Numbered from the stretch's first letter, positions 49,881-59,259 are shown. The stretch: 64,000 nt of DNA from Firmicutes bacterium AF25-13AC (GCA_003478935.1 QUFP01000005.1:1-64000); one strand, 5' to 3'. Notes: generated by a model from the sequence alone, not told the origin. A program made the numbers and translations.

Positions 49881-51035
49881 ATGGATTATAAATTTGAGAC
49901 ACGATGTATTCACAGAGAGAATGAGCATGAGGAAGGTCATCCATATGGTTCTGTATGCACACCAATCTACCAGACAGCAACTTTTTATCATCCGGGTATT
50001 GGACAGACAACGGGCTTTAATTATACAAGAGAGAGCAACCCAACCAGAACAGAGTTAGAGGATATAGTGACTTCTCTTGAGGAAGCAAAAGATACCGTAG
50101 CTTGTGCAAATGGTATGGCAGCAATTGTGCTGTGCATGGAACTGTTTGAGTCTGGAGACCATATCGTGTGCTCAGAGGATTTGTATGGTGGATCTGTGCG
50201 TATGTTCCAGACAACAGGTGAGAAGCGTGGCTTGACATTTACTTATGTTAATACAGCAGATGTGGCTGCAACAGAAGCAGCAATAAAGAGCAACACAAAA
50301 GCACTTTATATTGAGACACCAAGCAATCCAACTATGCAGATCACTGATCTTGCAAAGATGAAGAGTCTTGCAGACAAGTACAATCTTCTTGTAATCGTAG
50401 ACAATACCTTCTTATCTCCTTATTTTCAGAAGCCAATCCGTTTTGGTGCGGACCTTGTTATCCACAGCGGAACAAAGTTTTTAGGAGGACATAACGATAC
50501 ATTGGCTGGATTTTTATCTACCTCAAGAGAGGATCTTGCAGCAAAAATCCGTTACTTATACAAAACTGTTGGAAGTTGTCTGGCTCCATTTGACAGCTAT
50601 CTGTTAATTCGTGGTATCAAGACACTGCCAATTCGTATGGAGCGTCAGCAGGAGAATGCACTTGCAATAGCAAAGTGGCTGCAGACACAGAAAAAGATTA
50701 AGCAGGTTTACTACATTGGTCTGGAGGATCATCCAGGCTATGAAATCAATAAGAAGCAGACGACTGGATTTGGAAGCATGATTTCTATTCGTACCGACAG
50801 TGAGGCGACAGCACGCCGCGTGCTTGAGCGTATTCGTCTTATCACATATGCAGAGAGTCTTGGCGGAGTTGAGTCATTAATGACATATCCTATGCTTCAA
50901 ACACACGGCGATGTTCCAGTTGAGACAAGAGAGCGTCTGGGAATCACCGAAGATTTCCTGCGTTTTTCAGTCGGAATCGAAAATGTGGATGATTTGATCG
51001 CTGATCTTGATCAGGCATTAAATGGAGAAGACTGA
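49881..51035 (+). CDS. Trans-sulfuration PLP enzyme (cystathionine gamma-synthase/beta-lyase type)
   Basis: 384 residues. Cys/Met metabolism PLP family: TRCIHRENEH, YTRESNPTRTELE, CANGMAAIVLCMELFESGDHI, ETPSNPTMQITDL, VDNTFLSPYFQKP and the PLP lysine in VIHSGTKFLGGHND. SLGGVESLMTYP is the C-terminal signature. The family covers cystathionine gamma-synthase, gamma-lyase and beta-lyase, and sequence alone does not decide. The neighbouring PatB/MalY-like lyase suggests methionine-cysteine interconversion. It follows an AGAAGGAGA site. Confidence 0.9.
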   Translation: MDYKFETRCIHRENEHEEGHPYGSVCTPIYQTATFYHPGIGQTTGFNYTRESNPTRTELEDIVTSLEEAKDTVACANGMAAIVLCMELFESGDHIVCSEDLYGGSVRMFQTTGEKRGLTFTYVNTADVAATEAAIKSNTKALYIETPSNPTMQITDLAKMKSLADKYNLLVIVDNTFLSPYFQKPIRFGADLVIHSGTKFLGGHNDTLAGFLSTSREDLAAKIRYLYKTVGSCLAPFDSYLLIRGIKTLPIRMERQQENALAIAKWLQTQKKIKQVYYIGLEDHPGYEINKKQTTGFGSMISIRTDSEATARRVLERIRLITYAESLGGVESLMTYPMLQTHGDVPVETRERLGITEDFLRFSVGIENVDDLIADLDQALNGED

Positions 51036-51073
51036 TATAAAGTGATGATTTGACAAGATGTGGAGGTTTCAAT

Positions 51074-52249
51074 TTGAAATACGATTTTGATAAAATTACA
51101 GACCGCAAAGGTACAGACTGTTTAAAATATGATTTTGCAAAAGAGCGTGGCAGACACGAAGGTATTTTACCTCTTTGGGTAGCTGATATGGATTTTCCAA
51201 CACTGCCACAGGTCAGTGAGCGTCTTAGAAAAATCACTGAGCATGGAATTTATGGCTACAGTGATGCTAAGGAGCCGTATTTTCAGGCACTTTTAGGCTG
51301 GTATGAAAAGCATTTTTCATGGAAAATTCAGAAGGAATGGCTGATCAAGACACCAGGTGTTGTCTTTGCACTTGCAGCGGCAGTGCGCGCTTACACAAAG
51401 CCAGGTGAGGCAGTTTTATTACAGCAGCCTGTTTACTACCCATTTAGTGAGGTAATTGCAGATAATGAGCGTGTTATAGTAAATAGCCCGCTAAAGCTGA
51501 TTGACGGCCATTATGAAATTGATTTTGACGATTTTGAACAGAAGATTCGAGATAATCATGTAAAGCTGTTTTTACTGTGCAGTCCGCATAACCCAGTTGG
51601 ACGCGTATGGAAAAAATGGGAGTTAGAAAAGATTGGAGAAATCTGTATCCGCTATGGAGTAATTGTAGTAAGCGATGAAATTCACAGCGACTTTACATGG
51701 GGAGAGAATAAGCATCTGATGTTTGCATCTTTATCTGACGATTTTGCAAACATAAGCATTACATGCACGGCACCTAGTAAGACCTTTAATTTAGCTGGTC
51801 TTCAAGTCTCAAACATCTTTATTCCAAACGAGACACTTAGGTTTAAGTTTAAAAAGGCAGTAGATGCAGCAGGCTACAGTCAGGTTAATGTGATGGGCTT
51901 AGAGGCGTGTCAGGCAGCTTATGAGTATGGCGAGGATTGGCTGACCCAGTTGAAGGCATATTTGACAGAAAATATTGCATTTGTCCGTAACTTCATTGCA
52001 GAGAGATTGCCACAGCTATCCCTCATCGAGCCAGAAGGAACCTATCTGTTATGGGTTGATTTTAGGGCGCTTGGTCTGACAGAGGCACAAAGGCAGGATC
52101 TGATCGAAAATAAGGCAAATCTTTGGCTAGACAGCGGTGCAATGTTTGGACCTGACGGAGAGGGCTTTGAACGCTTTAATGTTGCATGTCCGCACTCTGT
52201 ATTAAAGCAGGCATTCGAGCAGCTAGAGGCAGCTGTAAATAGCTTATAA
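51074..52249 (+). CDS. PatB/MalY-type aminotransferase-fold C-S lyase
   Basis: 391 residues from TTG at 51074, eight bases after GTGGAGGT; a longer TTG start at 51050 covers that site. The N-terminus KYDFDKITDRKGTDCLKYDF and LPLWVADMDFPTLPQV is diagnostic of MalY/PatB. Further on come HNPVGRVWKKWEL, VSDEIHSDFTWG and the PLP lysine in TAPSKTFNLAGLQ. The enzyme cleaves cystathionine or cysteine S-conjugates. Likely cotranscribed with the preceding gene, 38 bases away. Confidence 0.92.
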   Translation: MKYDFDKITDRKGTDCLKYDFAKERGRHEGILPLWVADMDFPTLPQVSERLRKITEHGIYGYSDAKEPYFQALLGWYEKHFSWKIQKEWLIKTPGVVFALAAAVRAYTKPGEAVLLQQPVYYPFSEVIADNERVIVNSPLKLIDGHYEIDFDDFEQKIRDNHVKLFLLCSPHNPVGRVWKKWELEKIGEICIRYGVIVVSDEIHSDFTWGENKHLMFASLSDDFANISITCTAPSKTFNLAGLQVSNIFIPNETLRFKFKKAVDAAGYSQVNVMGLEACQAAYEYGEDWLTQLKAYLTENIAFVRNFIAERLPQLSLIEPEGTYLLWVDFRALGLTEAQRQDLIENKANLWLDSGAMFGPDGEGFERFNVACPHSVLKQAFEQLEAAVNSL

Positions 52250-52281
52250 GGGAAAATTGAGATTTATTATGTAGAAAAGGA

Positions 52282-53160
52282 ATGACAAAAAGTATGGGAA
52301 AATTACTCGAACCAAGCCAGAATATTGAACGCAGCATCATGAAGAAATATAGAAAAGAGCTGTGGAATCCATTTATTAAGGCAGTAAAGAATTACGAACT
52401 GGTTCAGGAAAATGATAAGATTGCAGTTTGTATATCAGGCGGAAAGGATTCTATGCTGATGGCAAAGCTGATGCAGCTGCTTCAGCGCTATGGCGATGTT
52501 CCATTTGAATTAACCTTTCTGGTTATGGATCCGGGATATAATGAAAAAAATCGTAAAAAGATTGAGGAAAATGCAAAGATACTTAATGTTCCAATTACGG
52601 TTTTTGAAACGAATATTTTTGATGTTGCAAATAGTGTGGATAAGTCACCATGTTATTTATGCGCAAGAATGCGCCGTGGCTATTTATACAGCAGGGCTAA
52701 GGAACTTGGATGCAATAAAATTGCGTTAGGTCATCATTTTGATGATGTAATAGAGACAACATTGATAGGCATGTTTTATGCATCGCAGTTAAAGGCAATG
52801 ATTCCCAAGCTGCACAGCACAAATTTTGAGGGCATGGAGTTGATACGTCCGATGTATTGCATTCATGAGGAAGATATTATTTCATGGATGAATTACAATG
52901 GATTAGAATTTATTCAGTGTGCCTGTCGCTTTACAGAAAATTATACTTTAAATAATAATGAAGGCGGAATCTCAAAGCGTCAGGAGATAAAGATGCTGAT
53001 TCGCCAGTTAAAGAAGGATAATCCACTGATTGACAAAAGTATTTTCAACAGTATCCATTCAGTAAGCCTTGACACGATGCCGGGCTACAAAACACATGGA
53101 AAGACATATTCCTTCTTAGATAACTATTATAATAATGAAAGAAGTGAAGAGCAGCTGTAA
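52282..53160 (+). CDS. TtcA-like PP-loop ATPase (tRNA thiolation class)
   Basis: 292 residues; an ATG at 52294 is an equally likely start since the nearest AAAGG is only one base from 52282. The PP-loop IAVCISGGKDSMLMAKLM binds ATP. CYLCARMRRGYLY and CACRF are cysteine motifs of the TtcA group that hold an Fe-S cluster, and NKIALGHHFDDVIETTL is the conserved core. TtcA makes 2-thiocytidine in tRNA; many Firmicute homologs of this subgroup have unknown substrates. Confidence 0.85.
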   Translation: MTKSMGKLLEPSQNIERSIMKKYRKELWNPFIKAVKNYELVQENDKIAVCISGGKDSMLMAKLMQLLQRYGDVPFELTFLVMDPGYNEKNRKKIEENAKILNVPITVFETNIFDVANSVDKSPCYLCARMRRGYLYSRAKELGCNKIALGHHFDDVIETTLIGMFYASQLKAMIPKLHSTNFEGMELIRPMYCIHEEDIISWMNYNGLEFIQCACRFTENYTLNNNEGGISKRQEIKMLIRQLKKDNPLIDKSIFNSIHSVSLDTMPGYKTHGKTYSFLDNYYNNERSEEQL

Positions 53161-53175
53161 AAATGAAAGGAAAAA

Positions 53176-53664
53176 ATGGAATACGAACATATTGTGCATT
53201 CATTTGAGCCGATTTTTGACAGTGCATCACAGATCTTAATTCTTGGTACGCTGCCATCAGTTAAATCCAGAGAAACTAATTTTTATTATGGACATAAGCA
53301 AAATCGCTTTTGGAAGGTTTTGGCAGCATTGTTTCAGGAACCGATACCAGAAACAATAGATGAGAAGAAGCATTTGCTTCTTAGGCATCATATTGCCATA
53401 TGGGACGTAATTCAAAGCTGCGATATTAAGGGCTCAAGTGACAGCAGTATTAAAAATGTTAAGCCGACAGAGTTAAGAAAGATACTTGATGCATCAAATA
53501 TAAAACAAATCTATGCAAACGGCAGCAAGGCAGGGCAATTATATAAAAAATATCAGCTTCCACTTACAGGGATGGAAGCTGTTGTTTTGCCATCAACAAG
53601 TCCGGCAAATGCAGCATGGTCACTTGAACGGCTGTGTGAAGCATGGAGAAAAATAAAGTGTTAG
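53176..53664 (+). CDS. DNA-deoxyinosine glycosylase (UDG family 6, HDG)
   Basis: 162 residues, normal size. ILILGTLPSVKSRETNFYYGHKQNRFW includes the family-6 active-site loop, whose Asn acts on hypoxanthine or uracil. AIWDVIQSCDIKGSSDSSI and LPSTSPANAAWS close the fold. It excises deaminated adenine from DNA. Starts after GAAAGGAAAAA; follows the TtcA-like gene by 15 bases, probably in one operon. Confidence 0.88.
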   Translation: MEYEHIVHSFEPIFDSASQILILGTLPSVKSRETNFYYGHKQNRFWKVLAALFQEPIPETIDEKKHLLLRHHIAIWDVIQSCDIKGSSDSSIKNVKPTELRKILDASNIKQIYANGSKAGQLYKKYQLPLTGMEAVVLPSTSPANAAWSLERLCEAWRKIKC

Positions 53665-53677
53665 GAATTTTATTATT

Positions 53678-54313
53678 ATGGATGTTTTTGAATATGGAAA
53701 TCCGAATGCATCGCTTATTCTTTTGCAGATGATTGGTGATCATGATATTGAAATGATTTATCACGAATTTGATCTGATTCAGAAAGCAGTTTCGGATGAA
53801 TTATGCCTTATTGCATGTAAAGTGGATGACTGGAATCGGGATTTGTCACCTTGGAAAGCACCAGCTGTTTTCAAAAGCGAATCTTTTGGAGAAAATGCAG
53901 CCAAAACGCTGAGCGAGGTTCTTACATATATAGGAGAAAAGAAACAGCCCTGCATCATTGGCGGATATTCGCTTGCAGGGTTGTTTGCTCTGTGGGCAGC
54001 AACAAAGACTGACCGCTTCAGCAAAGTGGCAGCAGCGTCTCCATCCGTCTGGTTTCCGGGGTTTACCGAGTATATAAAAGAAAATAATATAAAAGCAAAA
54101 GCAGTTTATCTCAGTCTTGGAGATCGTGAAGAAAAAACAAGAAATCCTGTTATGGCAACAGTAGGCCATGCGATACGCAGTGTATATGAAACTATTTCTG
54201 ATAGTGGAATCAATACAATTCTTGAGTGGAATCAGGGAAATCACTTTAAAGATGTGGACATAAGGATGGCGAAAGCGCTCACGTGGAGCATTAGAGCTAA
54301 AGTTCACGGATAA
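53678..54313 (+). CDS. Esterase-like alpha/beta hydrolase
   Basis: 211 residues. The nucleophile elbow is GGYSLAGLFALWAA (Ser at about residue 91), followed by AAASPSVWFPGF, an arrangement like small esterase-D/YbbA types. The acid lies near YLSLGDREEKT and the His in NQGNHFKDVD. Cytoplasmic, no signal peptide. Downstream of the glycosylase by 13 bases, so cotranscription is likely. Substrate unknown. Confidence 0.75.
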   Translation: MDVFEYGNPNASLILLQMIGDHDIEMIYHEFDLIQKAVSDELCLIACKVDDWNRDLSPWKAPAVFKSESFGENAAKTLSEVLTYIGEKKQPCIIGGYSLAGLFALWAATKTDRFSKVAAASPSVWFPGFTEYIKENNIKAKAVYLSLGDREEKTRNPVMATVGHAIRSVYETISDSGINTILEWNQGNHFKDVDIRMAKALTWSIRAKVHG

Positions 54314-54326
54314 GCCAATATTTTAC

Positions 54327-54355
54327 TTGCATAAACAGAAAAAATACGATATATT
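54327..54355 (+). promoter_or_regulatory. Promoter of the YARHG-domain gene
   Basis: TTGCAT (54327-54332), 17-base spacer, TATATT (54350-54355), with the same TTGCATAAACA start as the promoter at 27926. Confidence 0.6.
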
Positions 54356-54399
54356 GAATATAGAGTAACGACCGTGGTTTTGTAGAAAGGAGAAAAAAT

Positions 54400-55896
54400 A
54401 TGAAGAGACGATCAAAGCTTTCTATTCAGGTATATCGAGCGATAACAGTGATAGCGATTGGACTTATGATTGGAGCAGCACCCATGCGCGTGATGACGGT
54501 GCAGGCACAGGAAACACAGAAAAATCAAAAACAGCAGTCAGATTATCAGAAATTGGACTATAAGGTATTTGAGGACAGTTCAGAGAGACTTCTTGAGTGG
54601 TCTGATATTTATATGTTGTCAAATGAGGATATTAGAATTGCAAAAAATGAGATCTATGCGCGTCATGGACGGCGCTTTGCAAGTACAGATCTGCAGTCTT
54701 ATTTTGATCAGATGGCATGGTACAATGGGACAGTTCAGCCTCAAAATTTTGATTCTGGATGCCTGAATGCAGTTGAAGTTGCAAATATTAGTTTTTTGGA
54801 CAGTGAGCAGCTGGCAGGGACTGGATCAGAGAACAAGTCTGTTGTAGAAAAAGAGATAAGTCTGCAAAAACAAGAGAAAGAAATGGACACAGCAAAGATC
54901 AATGACAGAATTGGTCTGAGCAGCTTTGCAGATACTGCTGTTGTAAAATACAATGTATCAGACGAACTGACATCTTATGATGTGGAGACGTCAGCCGTGA
55001 AGATGGACGCTTTTTATGAGAAAAATGGCGAAATTTTTGGAAACATCGGATTTGACAAGAGTATTAGCTATGCAAATGAAGGAAGCATATGTGCATGGTA
55101 TCAAAATCATGAATACAGACTTGTATGTGAAAACAGTGTGGCAAGTGAAGATTATAGTCAATATGAGGATACGTATGTCATGTATGAAGATGACAGAAGG
55201 CTGTTTGAATACAAAAAGATGGATGAGCATATAAGCGGCGGTGCCAGTCCTGGGTATTGGCTTCTAACGCAGGATGCGATTTATGTAGGCAATTATGATG
55301 GCTTTTTGGTATTGGACTGGAATGGAGCTGTATTGACACAATCTGATCAGTACATATATGCGTTTGATGTGTATGAGAATCAAGTATATATGAGAACAAA
55401 AGATGATCATTTAGCCTGTGCAGATGTACAGACGCTTGCTAATGCGCATGAGATACGCTATGCATTTGATGAGGAAAGCGAGCGTTCCTATGAAGCCGCT
55501 GGGAACTTTATCTATCAGTCGTATGGTGCACTGTGGCGCTACGATATCGGTGAATCAGATGCAAGTGATAATATGAAGATGCTGGATGTAGATTGTGATT
55601 GGGGACAGTTGTGTACATCAGATAGCTATGCCTATGGAATCAGCACCACACCAGTTAGAGATGGAGTGGCAATAGAGCGGATTTCTTATTTGACAGGAGA
55701 AAAAGAGACAGCTTGTGTGATTAAAAATGTGGGTTTTGCATTCTTAGATCACGCACAAGGCAGCAAACTTTATTTGCAGTTAGGACCAGATAAAAGTGAT
55801 TGGACTGGACAGGAAAGAAACTTTAATATGGTGACAATTGCAATTGACTTTTGGACAGGAACTGTGGAAGTACTTGCCGCAGGATGGTATTCGTGA
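54400..55896 (+). CDS. Exported YARHG-domain protein
   Basis: 498 residues after GAAAGGAGA. The N-terminus has a signal peptide (VYRAITVIAIGLMIGAAPM then VMTVQAQE). A YARHG domain spans about residues 62-110 (LSNEDIRIAKNEIYARHGRRF, then YFDQMAWYNGTV), a small extracellular domain of Firmicutes. The rest (from about 170) looks like a beta-propeller of the DUF5050 kind: repeated LLTQDAIYVGNYDGFLVLDWNG, YAFDVYENQVYMRTKDDHL and TSDSYAYGISTTPVRDGV blocks. Its role is unknown; cell-surface sensing or binding is possible. Confidence 0.75.
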   Translation: MKRRSKLSIQVYRAITVIAIGLMIGAAPMRVMTVQAQETQKNQKQQSDYQKLDYKVFEDSSERLLEWSDIYMLSNEDIRIAKNEIYARHGRRFASTDLQSYFDQMAWYNGTVQPQNFDSGCLNAVEVANISFLDSEQLAGTGSENKSVVEKEISLQKQEKEMDTAKINDRIGLSSFADTAVVKYNVSDELTSYDVETSAVKMDAFYEKNGEIFGNIGFDKSISYANEGSICAWYQNHEYRLVCENSVASEDYSQYEDTYVMYEDDRRLFEYKKMDEHISGGASPGYWLLTQDAIYVGNYDGFLVLDWNGAVLTQSDQYIYAFDVYENQVYMRTKDDHLACADVQTLANAHEIRYAFDEESERSYEAAGNFIYQSYGALWRYDIGESDASDNMKMLDVDCDWGQLCTSDSYAYGISTTPVRDGVAIERISYLTGEKETACVIKNVGFAFLDHAQGSKLYLQLGPDKSDWTGQERNFNMVTIAIDFWTGTVEVLAAGWYS

Positions 55897-55907
55897 TAGT
55901 TTAACAT

Positions 55908-55960
55908 AAAAAAAGCCAAGGAAGAGTCTGGATATATTAGCAGACTTTTCCCTGGCTTAA
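55908..55960. terminator. Bidirectional terminator between the YARHG gene and cstA
   Basis: AAGCCAAGGAAGAGTCTG pairs with CAGACTTTTCCCTGGCTT with few mismatches. AAAAAAA lies on one side and TTAAATTTTAA on the other, so it works for both convergent units. Confidence 0.88.
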
Positions 55961-55963
55961 ATT

Positions 55964-56837
55964 TTAAGCTTTCTTTGTTTCCTTGCTTACAAGACGCTTT
56001 CCAGAATGGAGTACGATTGTAAGACCAAGGATGATCAGAAGAACTGCGATAATTAACTGAAGTCCTTCAACCATGAATACGGCTGTTCCAGCCTGATATG
56101 CTTTTACAAGAGCAATGAAACGCTCAACAAGTGCGGTGAAGGTAACACAAAGCATGATGATTAACGGAGGGAACAGAGTCCTGTTTGTGCGGCCTGTAAC
56201 TTTTAAGAATACGCAAAGAGTAATAAGTACAAGTGCACTTAACAGCTGGTTGGCACTTCCAAACAGTGGCCAAATATTTGTATAGCCAACCTTTGTCAGG
56301 ATATAGCCAAATACAAGGGTGATAACAGTTGCAAAATATTTATTGCAGAATAACTTACGCCATCCCTCTGCATGCTCCATATCATCAACAGAGAACAGTT
56401 CCTGGAAGGACATACGGCCGATACGGGCAACAGAATCAAGTGTACTTAGTGCAAGTGCAGATACACACATCGTCATGATACACTGAGCAATGTGAACAGG
56501 AATACCAAACATCTCAAGAAATCCGGCAACACCTGCGGAGAAGATCTGGAACGGAGTTCCGGTAGCGGCAGTGCCGTCAGCGGAAGCAGCAGCACCAGCA
56601 ACGCACAGTGCCAAAACAGCAAGCAAACTCTCAAGAATCATAGCATCATAACCAACTTTTAACATATCCTTCTCATTGGAGATGGTCTTAGAAGATGTAC
56701 CAGAAGAAACAAGGCTGTGGAAACCGGAAACAGCACCGCAGGCAACAGTTACAAACAAGATTGGGAACATATCGCCAAGTTTTTCGTTGTGGAAACCAGT
56801 GTAAACTGGAAGCATGTTAAAACGAAGCGCTGTTGTC
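55964..56837 (-). pseudogene. cstA: Carbon starvation protein CstA, truncated to its 3' part
   Basis: The 291-codon frame encodes the C-terminal part of a CstA-type peptide/pyruvate transporter: MFPILFVTVACGAVSGFHSLVSSGTSSK is the diagnostic segment, followed by helices (LVFGYILTKVGYTNIWPLFGSANQLLSALVLI). Full-length CstA has roughly 470-700 residues and the N-terminal half is absent. The frame starts next to the end of the IS200/IS605-type element (about 56838), and no N-terminal half is found beyond the element's other end. The gene has been cut and the upstream part lost or moved. Confidence 0.85.
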
Positions 56838-56843
56838 AATTAC

Positions 56844-57081
56844 TCCCGACCCTAAAGGGATCGGGGCTTGCTAAGGGCTCCGTTACCCGATAGGTATGAT
56901 ATGACGCGGGGTCACATCAGAAGTTTGTATCTCGCCCATCTGGTCCTTGCGTCATCCAATGGATGCTCCCAGACTGCGCTTTTGCTCGCGTTCTCAGGTA
57001 CATGAGATTGCGGATACATCACCGGGCGATTGACAACGCCCGCTTTTTTCTTCTGCCAGAATGTATCCGGCAGAAACATGT
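56844..57081 (-). ncRNA. Probable omega RNA of the TnpB system
   Basis: By analogy with other IS605 elements, the non-coding segment between the tnpB stop and the right end makes an RNA that, with the flank as guide, directs TnpB. It is highly structured here: AGCGGGCGTTGTCAATCGCCCG is one stem (minus strand), GGCAGAA...TTCTGCC another, and the terminal CCCGATCCCTTTAGGGTCGGG hairpin a third. Its guide would be the start of the truncated cstA. The RNA itself is inferred, not shown. Confidence 0.5.
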
Positions 57082-58323
57082 TTAGTTCACTTTTCTTACT
57101 CCAAATCGCGGATTGCCGTCACCAGACACATACATCGTTCCGAGTATCTGGATATTCATTGCTCCTACACGATCATCATTTGAACGATATCCACAGCAGT
57201 CACAGATATACTCATGAATGTCATGATGACGATTTTCTTTCTGAATTCGCCCACATTTCGGACATCTCTGAGAAGTATAATCCGGTTTTACTTTTAAAAC
57301 CTGTGATCCTATTGCCTGTGCCTTGTACGTTAAATCCTGTTCAAACTGGTAGAATGTCCATGTTCGCAGTTCCTGTCTGTCTTTTGCACTGCGTTTTCCG
57401 AGAAGGTCATCGCTGAAGCTGACTCCTTTCAGATCTTCCAGTACAAACAGCGTTCCGGCTTTGTATTTCGTAACGAGTGTCTTTGATATCTGATGATTTA
57501 CATCCGACATCCAGCGGTTCTCTCGTCCTGAGATACGCTTTAATGCACGTTTTGCTGATTTTGTGCCCTTTGACTGCAGCTCTGAACGTACCTGCTGAAA
57601 GTGTTCTCGCTTTTTTTGAATCTCTTTTCCGCTTACAAAGGTTACTTTTCCTTTTTCATCATAAGAAGTAACCCAAAAACGAATTCCTCTGTCAATTCCT
57701 ACTACATGTTTTACATGATCCATAGAAAATTCTTCAGATACATTCTTTGTAATCGGGATATGAAAATACCAATTTCCATTCATAGACACAATCTTACCAC
57801 TTCCAAACGACCAGGTGCCATCAAAGTATTCTTTAAATTTCTTTGGCAGATCAAACGTAACTTTAATCCGCTTTTTCAGTGTATTCAAAGATAGCAGCTT
57901 TTGACCATCATCTGCTGTCACAAAACTGTAATCCCGGCCTCTTACAAGATCAGCCTGAGGGCGGCGAAACACAATTGGCTTTTGAAGCCATTCCAGTGTC
58001 CGACTGATGAAATGGGTTTCCTCTTTTTCATTTTCATAGCGATACGGGTTCTGAAACAGCTGTTCCTGTACCGTTTTATAACGGGCGGTGACTGTCTTAA
58101 ATGCAGAAATTGTAAACTGTGATTTTAGTCCAAATTCGGTTCTAATTGTCTGATACAATGTTTCCTGCAATTTCATAAAATTTAAGATAAAGCCATGATC
58201 AAATACATACTTTGAAATAAATGTACATGCCTGTGCATAACAGGCAGTCAGTTCTTCCAGGCTTTTTGCTTCTGTTTCATTGACATGAATGTGCAGTTTC
58301 ATTGTTTTGACAACTTCGGACAT
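57082..58323 (-). CDS. tnpB: RNA-guided nuclease TnpB (IS605 OrfB)
   Basis: 413 residues from the ATG at 58323 (GAAAGGAGAAAG site); a longer frame to 58395 has none. The RuvC acids are present: VVGIDRGIRFW (Asp), TLFVLEDLKGV (Glu) and NDDRVGAMNI (Asp). The zinc finger is CPKCG...CDCCG, with DYTSQRCPKCG as the family hallmark. TnpB proteins are the likely ancestors of Cas12 and cut DNA beside a short target motif. All catalytic residues seem intact, so it is probably active if expressed. Confidence 0.93.
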   Translation of the reverse strand: MSEVVKTMKLHIHVNETEAKSLEELTACYAQACTFISKYVFDHGFILNFMKLQETLYQTIRTEFGLKSQFTISAFKTVTARYKTVQEQLFQNPYRYENEKEETHFISRTLEWLQKPIVFRRPQADLVRGRDYSFVTADDGQKLLSLNTLKKRIKVTFDLPKKFKEYFDGTWSFGSGKIVSMNGNWYFHIPITKNVSEEFSMDHVKHVVGIDRGIRFWVTSYDEKGKVTFVSGKEIQKKREHFQQVRSELQSKGTKSAKRALKRISGRENRWMSDVNHQISKTLVTKYKAGTLFVLEDLKGVSFSDDLLGKRSAKDRQELRTWTFYQFEQDLTYKAQAIGSQVLKVKPDYTSQRCPKCGRIQKENRHHDIHEYICDCCGYRSNDDRVGAMNIQILGTMYVSGDGNPRFGVRKVN

Positions 58324-58413
58324 TGCATCTTTCTCCTTTCTATGGTATATTTGTGTTGATATGTATATTATAATATATATAATAATATATTTCAAGCCCT
58401 AAAAGGAGATTTT

Positions 58414-58815
58414 ATGGATATTTATCAGCATAGACGACACAATAAGAATCTATTAATGGTTCATTTGATTTTCGTAACAAAGTACAGAAAGAAAATAGTA
58501 CTGGGTGATTTTCGAGATGCAGTTAAACAATATTTATTTAATACATGTGTTAAGAATCACTGGTATGTAAAACGCATGGAAACCGATCAGGATCCTGTTC
58601 ACATTCTACTTCAGTACAACCCTACTGATTCCATTACTCGTATTGTGTCTATATTAAAACAACACAGTACTTACTTATCTTGGCAACAACATTCTGCCCT
58701 GTTAGAACAACATTACTGGAAAAAGCATGTTCTATGGTCAGACAGCTATTTTGCAGCGTCTATTGGCACCGTATCACAAGCAGTTATCGAACGATATATT
58801 GAAAACCAAGGATAA
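58414..58815 (+). CDS. tnpA: IS200-type Y1 transposase TnpA with altered HUH motif
   Basis: 133 residues, normal size for TnpA. The fold is clear: MVHLIFVTKYRKKIVLGDF, NPTDSITRIVSILKQHST and the catalytic Tyr in AVIERYIENQG. The metal-binding HUH motif, normally DHVHILL, reads DPVHILL here, so the first His has become Pro (CCT in place of CAT at 58594-58596). This single change should disable metal binding and strand cleavage. The element may therefore be unable to move unless helped by another copy. It starts after AAAGGAGA. Confidence 0.9.
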   Translation: MDIYQHRRHNKNLLMVHLIFVTKYRKKIVLGDFRDAVKQYLFNTCVKNHWYVKRMETDQDPVHILLQYNPTDSITRIVSILKQHSTYLSWQQHSALLEQHYWKKHVLWSDSYFAASIGTVSQAVIERYIENQG

Positions 58816-59084
58816 TATTTCTTAAACGACCAGCTTTTCATTCAGAACATTTCCGTTTTTCGGAATACGAAAAACGGAAAGATCAAAATAATCTCAAGCT
58901 ACATTACAAAATCGCCCCTAAAGGGGCGGGGCTTCCTTATCAAATCTGTGAAAAAGAAACTAGAAATGGCGCAAATACTAGGATAGAACAACACTTAAAA
59001 GGTATCATGTTAGCCCAGATTTGTTCGAAAAACAGGCACAAAAGAACAGTTGAAGAAAAAAATGAAAAAATTTAAAAAAAACTG

Positions 59085-59113
59085 TTGACAAATCGCTTGT
59101 GATGTTATATACT
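59085..59113 (+). promoter_or_regulatory. Promoter of the tRNA Pro-His-Gln-Lys cluster
   Basis: TTGACA (59085-59090), 17-base spacer, TATACT (59108-59113), about 40 bases before the first tRNA. Confidence 0.8.
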
Positions 59114-59154
59114 AATACATGTCTTGAGGAACACGAAAGACAACAACAAAACAT

Positions 59155-59228
59155 CGGGGTGTGGCTCAGCTTGGCTAGAGCGCTGGTTTGGGACCAGGAG
59201 GCCGCAGGTTCGAATCCTGTCACCCCGA
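59155..59228 (+). tRNA. tRNA-Pro (TGG)
   Basis: The acceptor CGGGGTG pairs with CACCCCG. The anticodon loop TTTGGGA reads TGG, and the T loop is GGTTCGAATCC. Confidence 0.95.
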
Positions 59229-59259
59229 TCCTTTTTATGGAAAATTGTTTTATACTATG

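Larger units (their letters stand above)
56838..58938. mobile_element. IS200/IS605-type insertion sequence
   Basis: It carries tnpB (minus) and tnpA (plus) in divergent order. Each end has a hairpin of the same type: CCCGACCCTAAAGGGATCGGG (56846-56866) and GCCCCTAAAGGGGC (58914-58927). On the minus strand the left end is preceded by TTGAT (58943-58939), a target used by some elements of this family such as ISDra2. Exact right-end boundary next to cstA is uncertain by a few bases. Confidence 0.8.

Noticed and set aside
54300..54312. Further MITE end (GTTCACGGAT)
   Set aside because: It is part of the coding end of the esterase-like gene and no inverted partner or inner arm is present.
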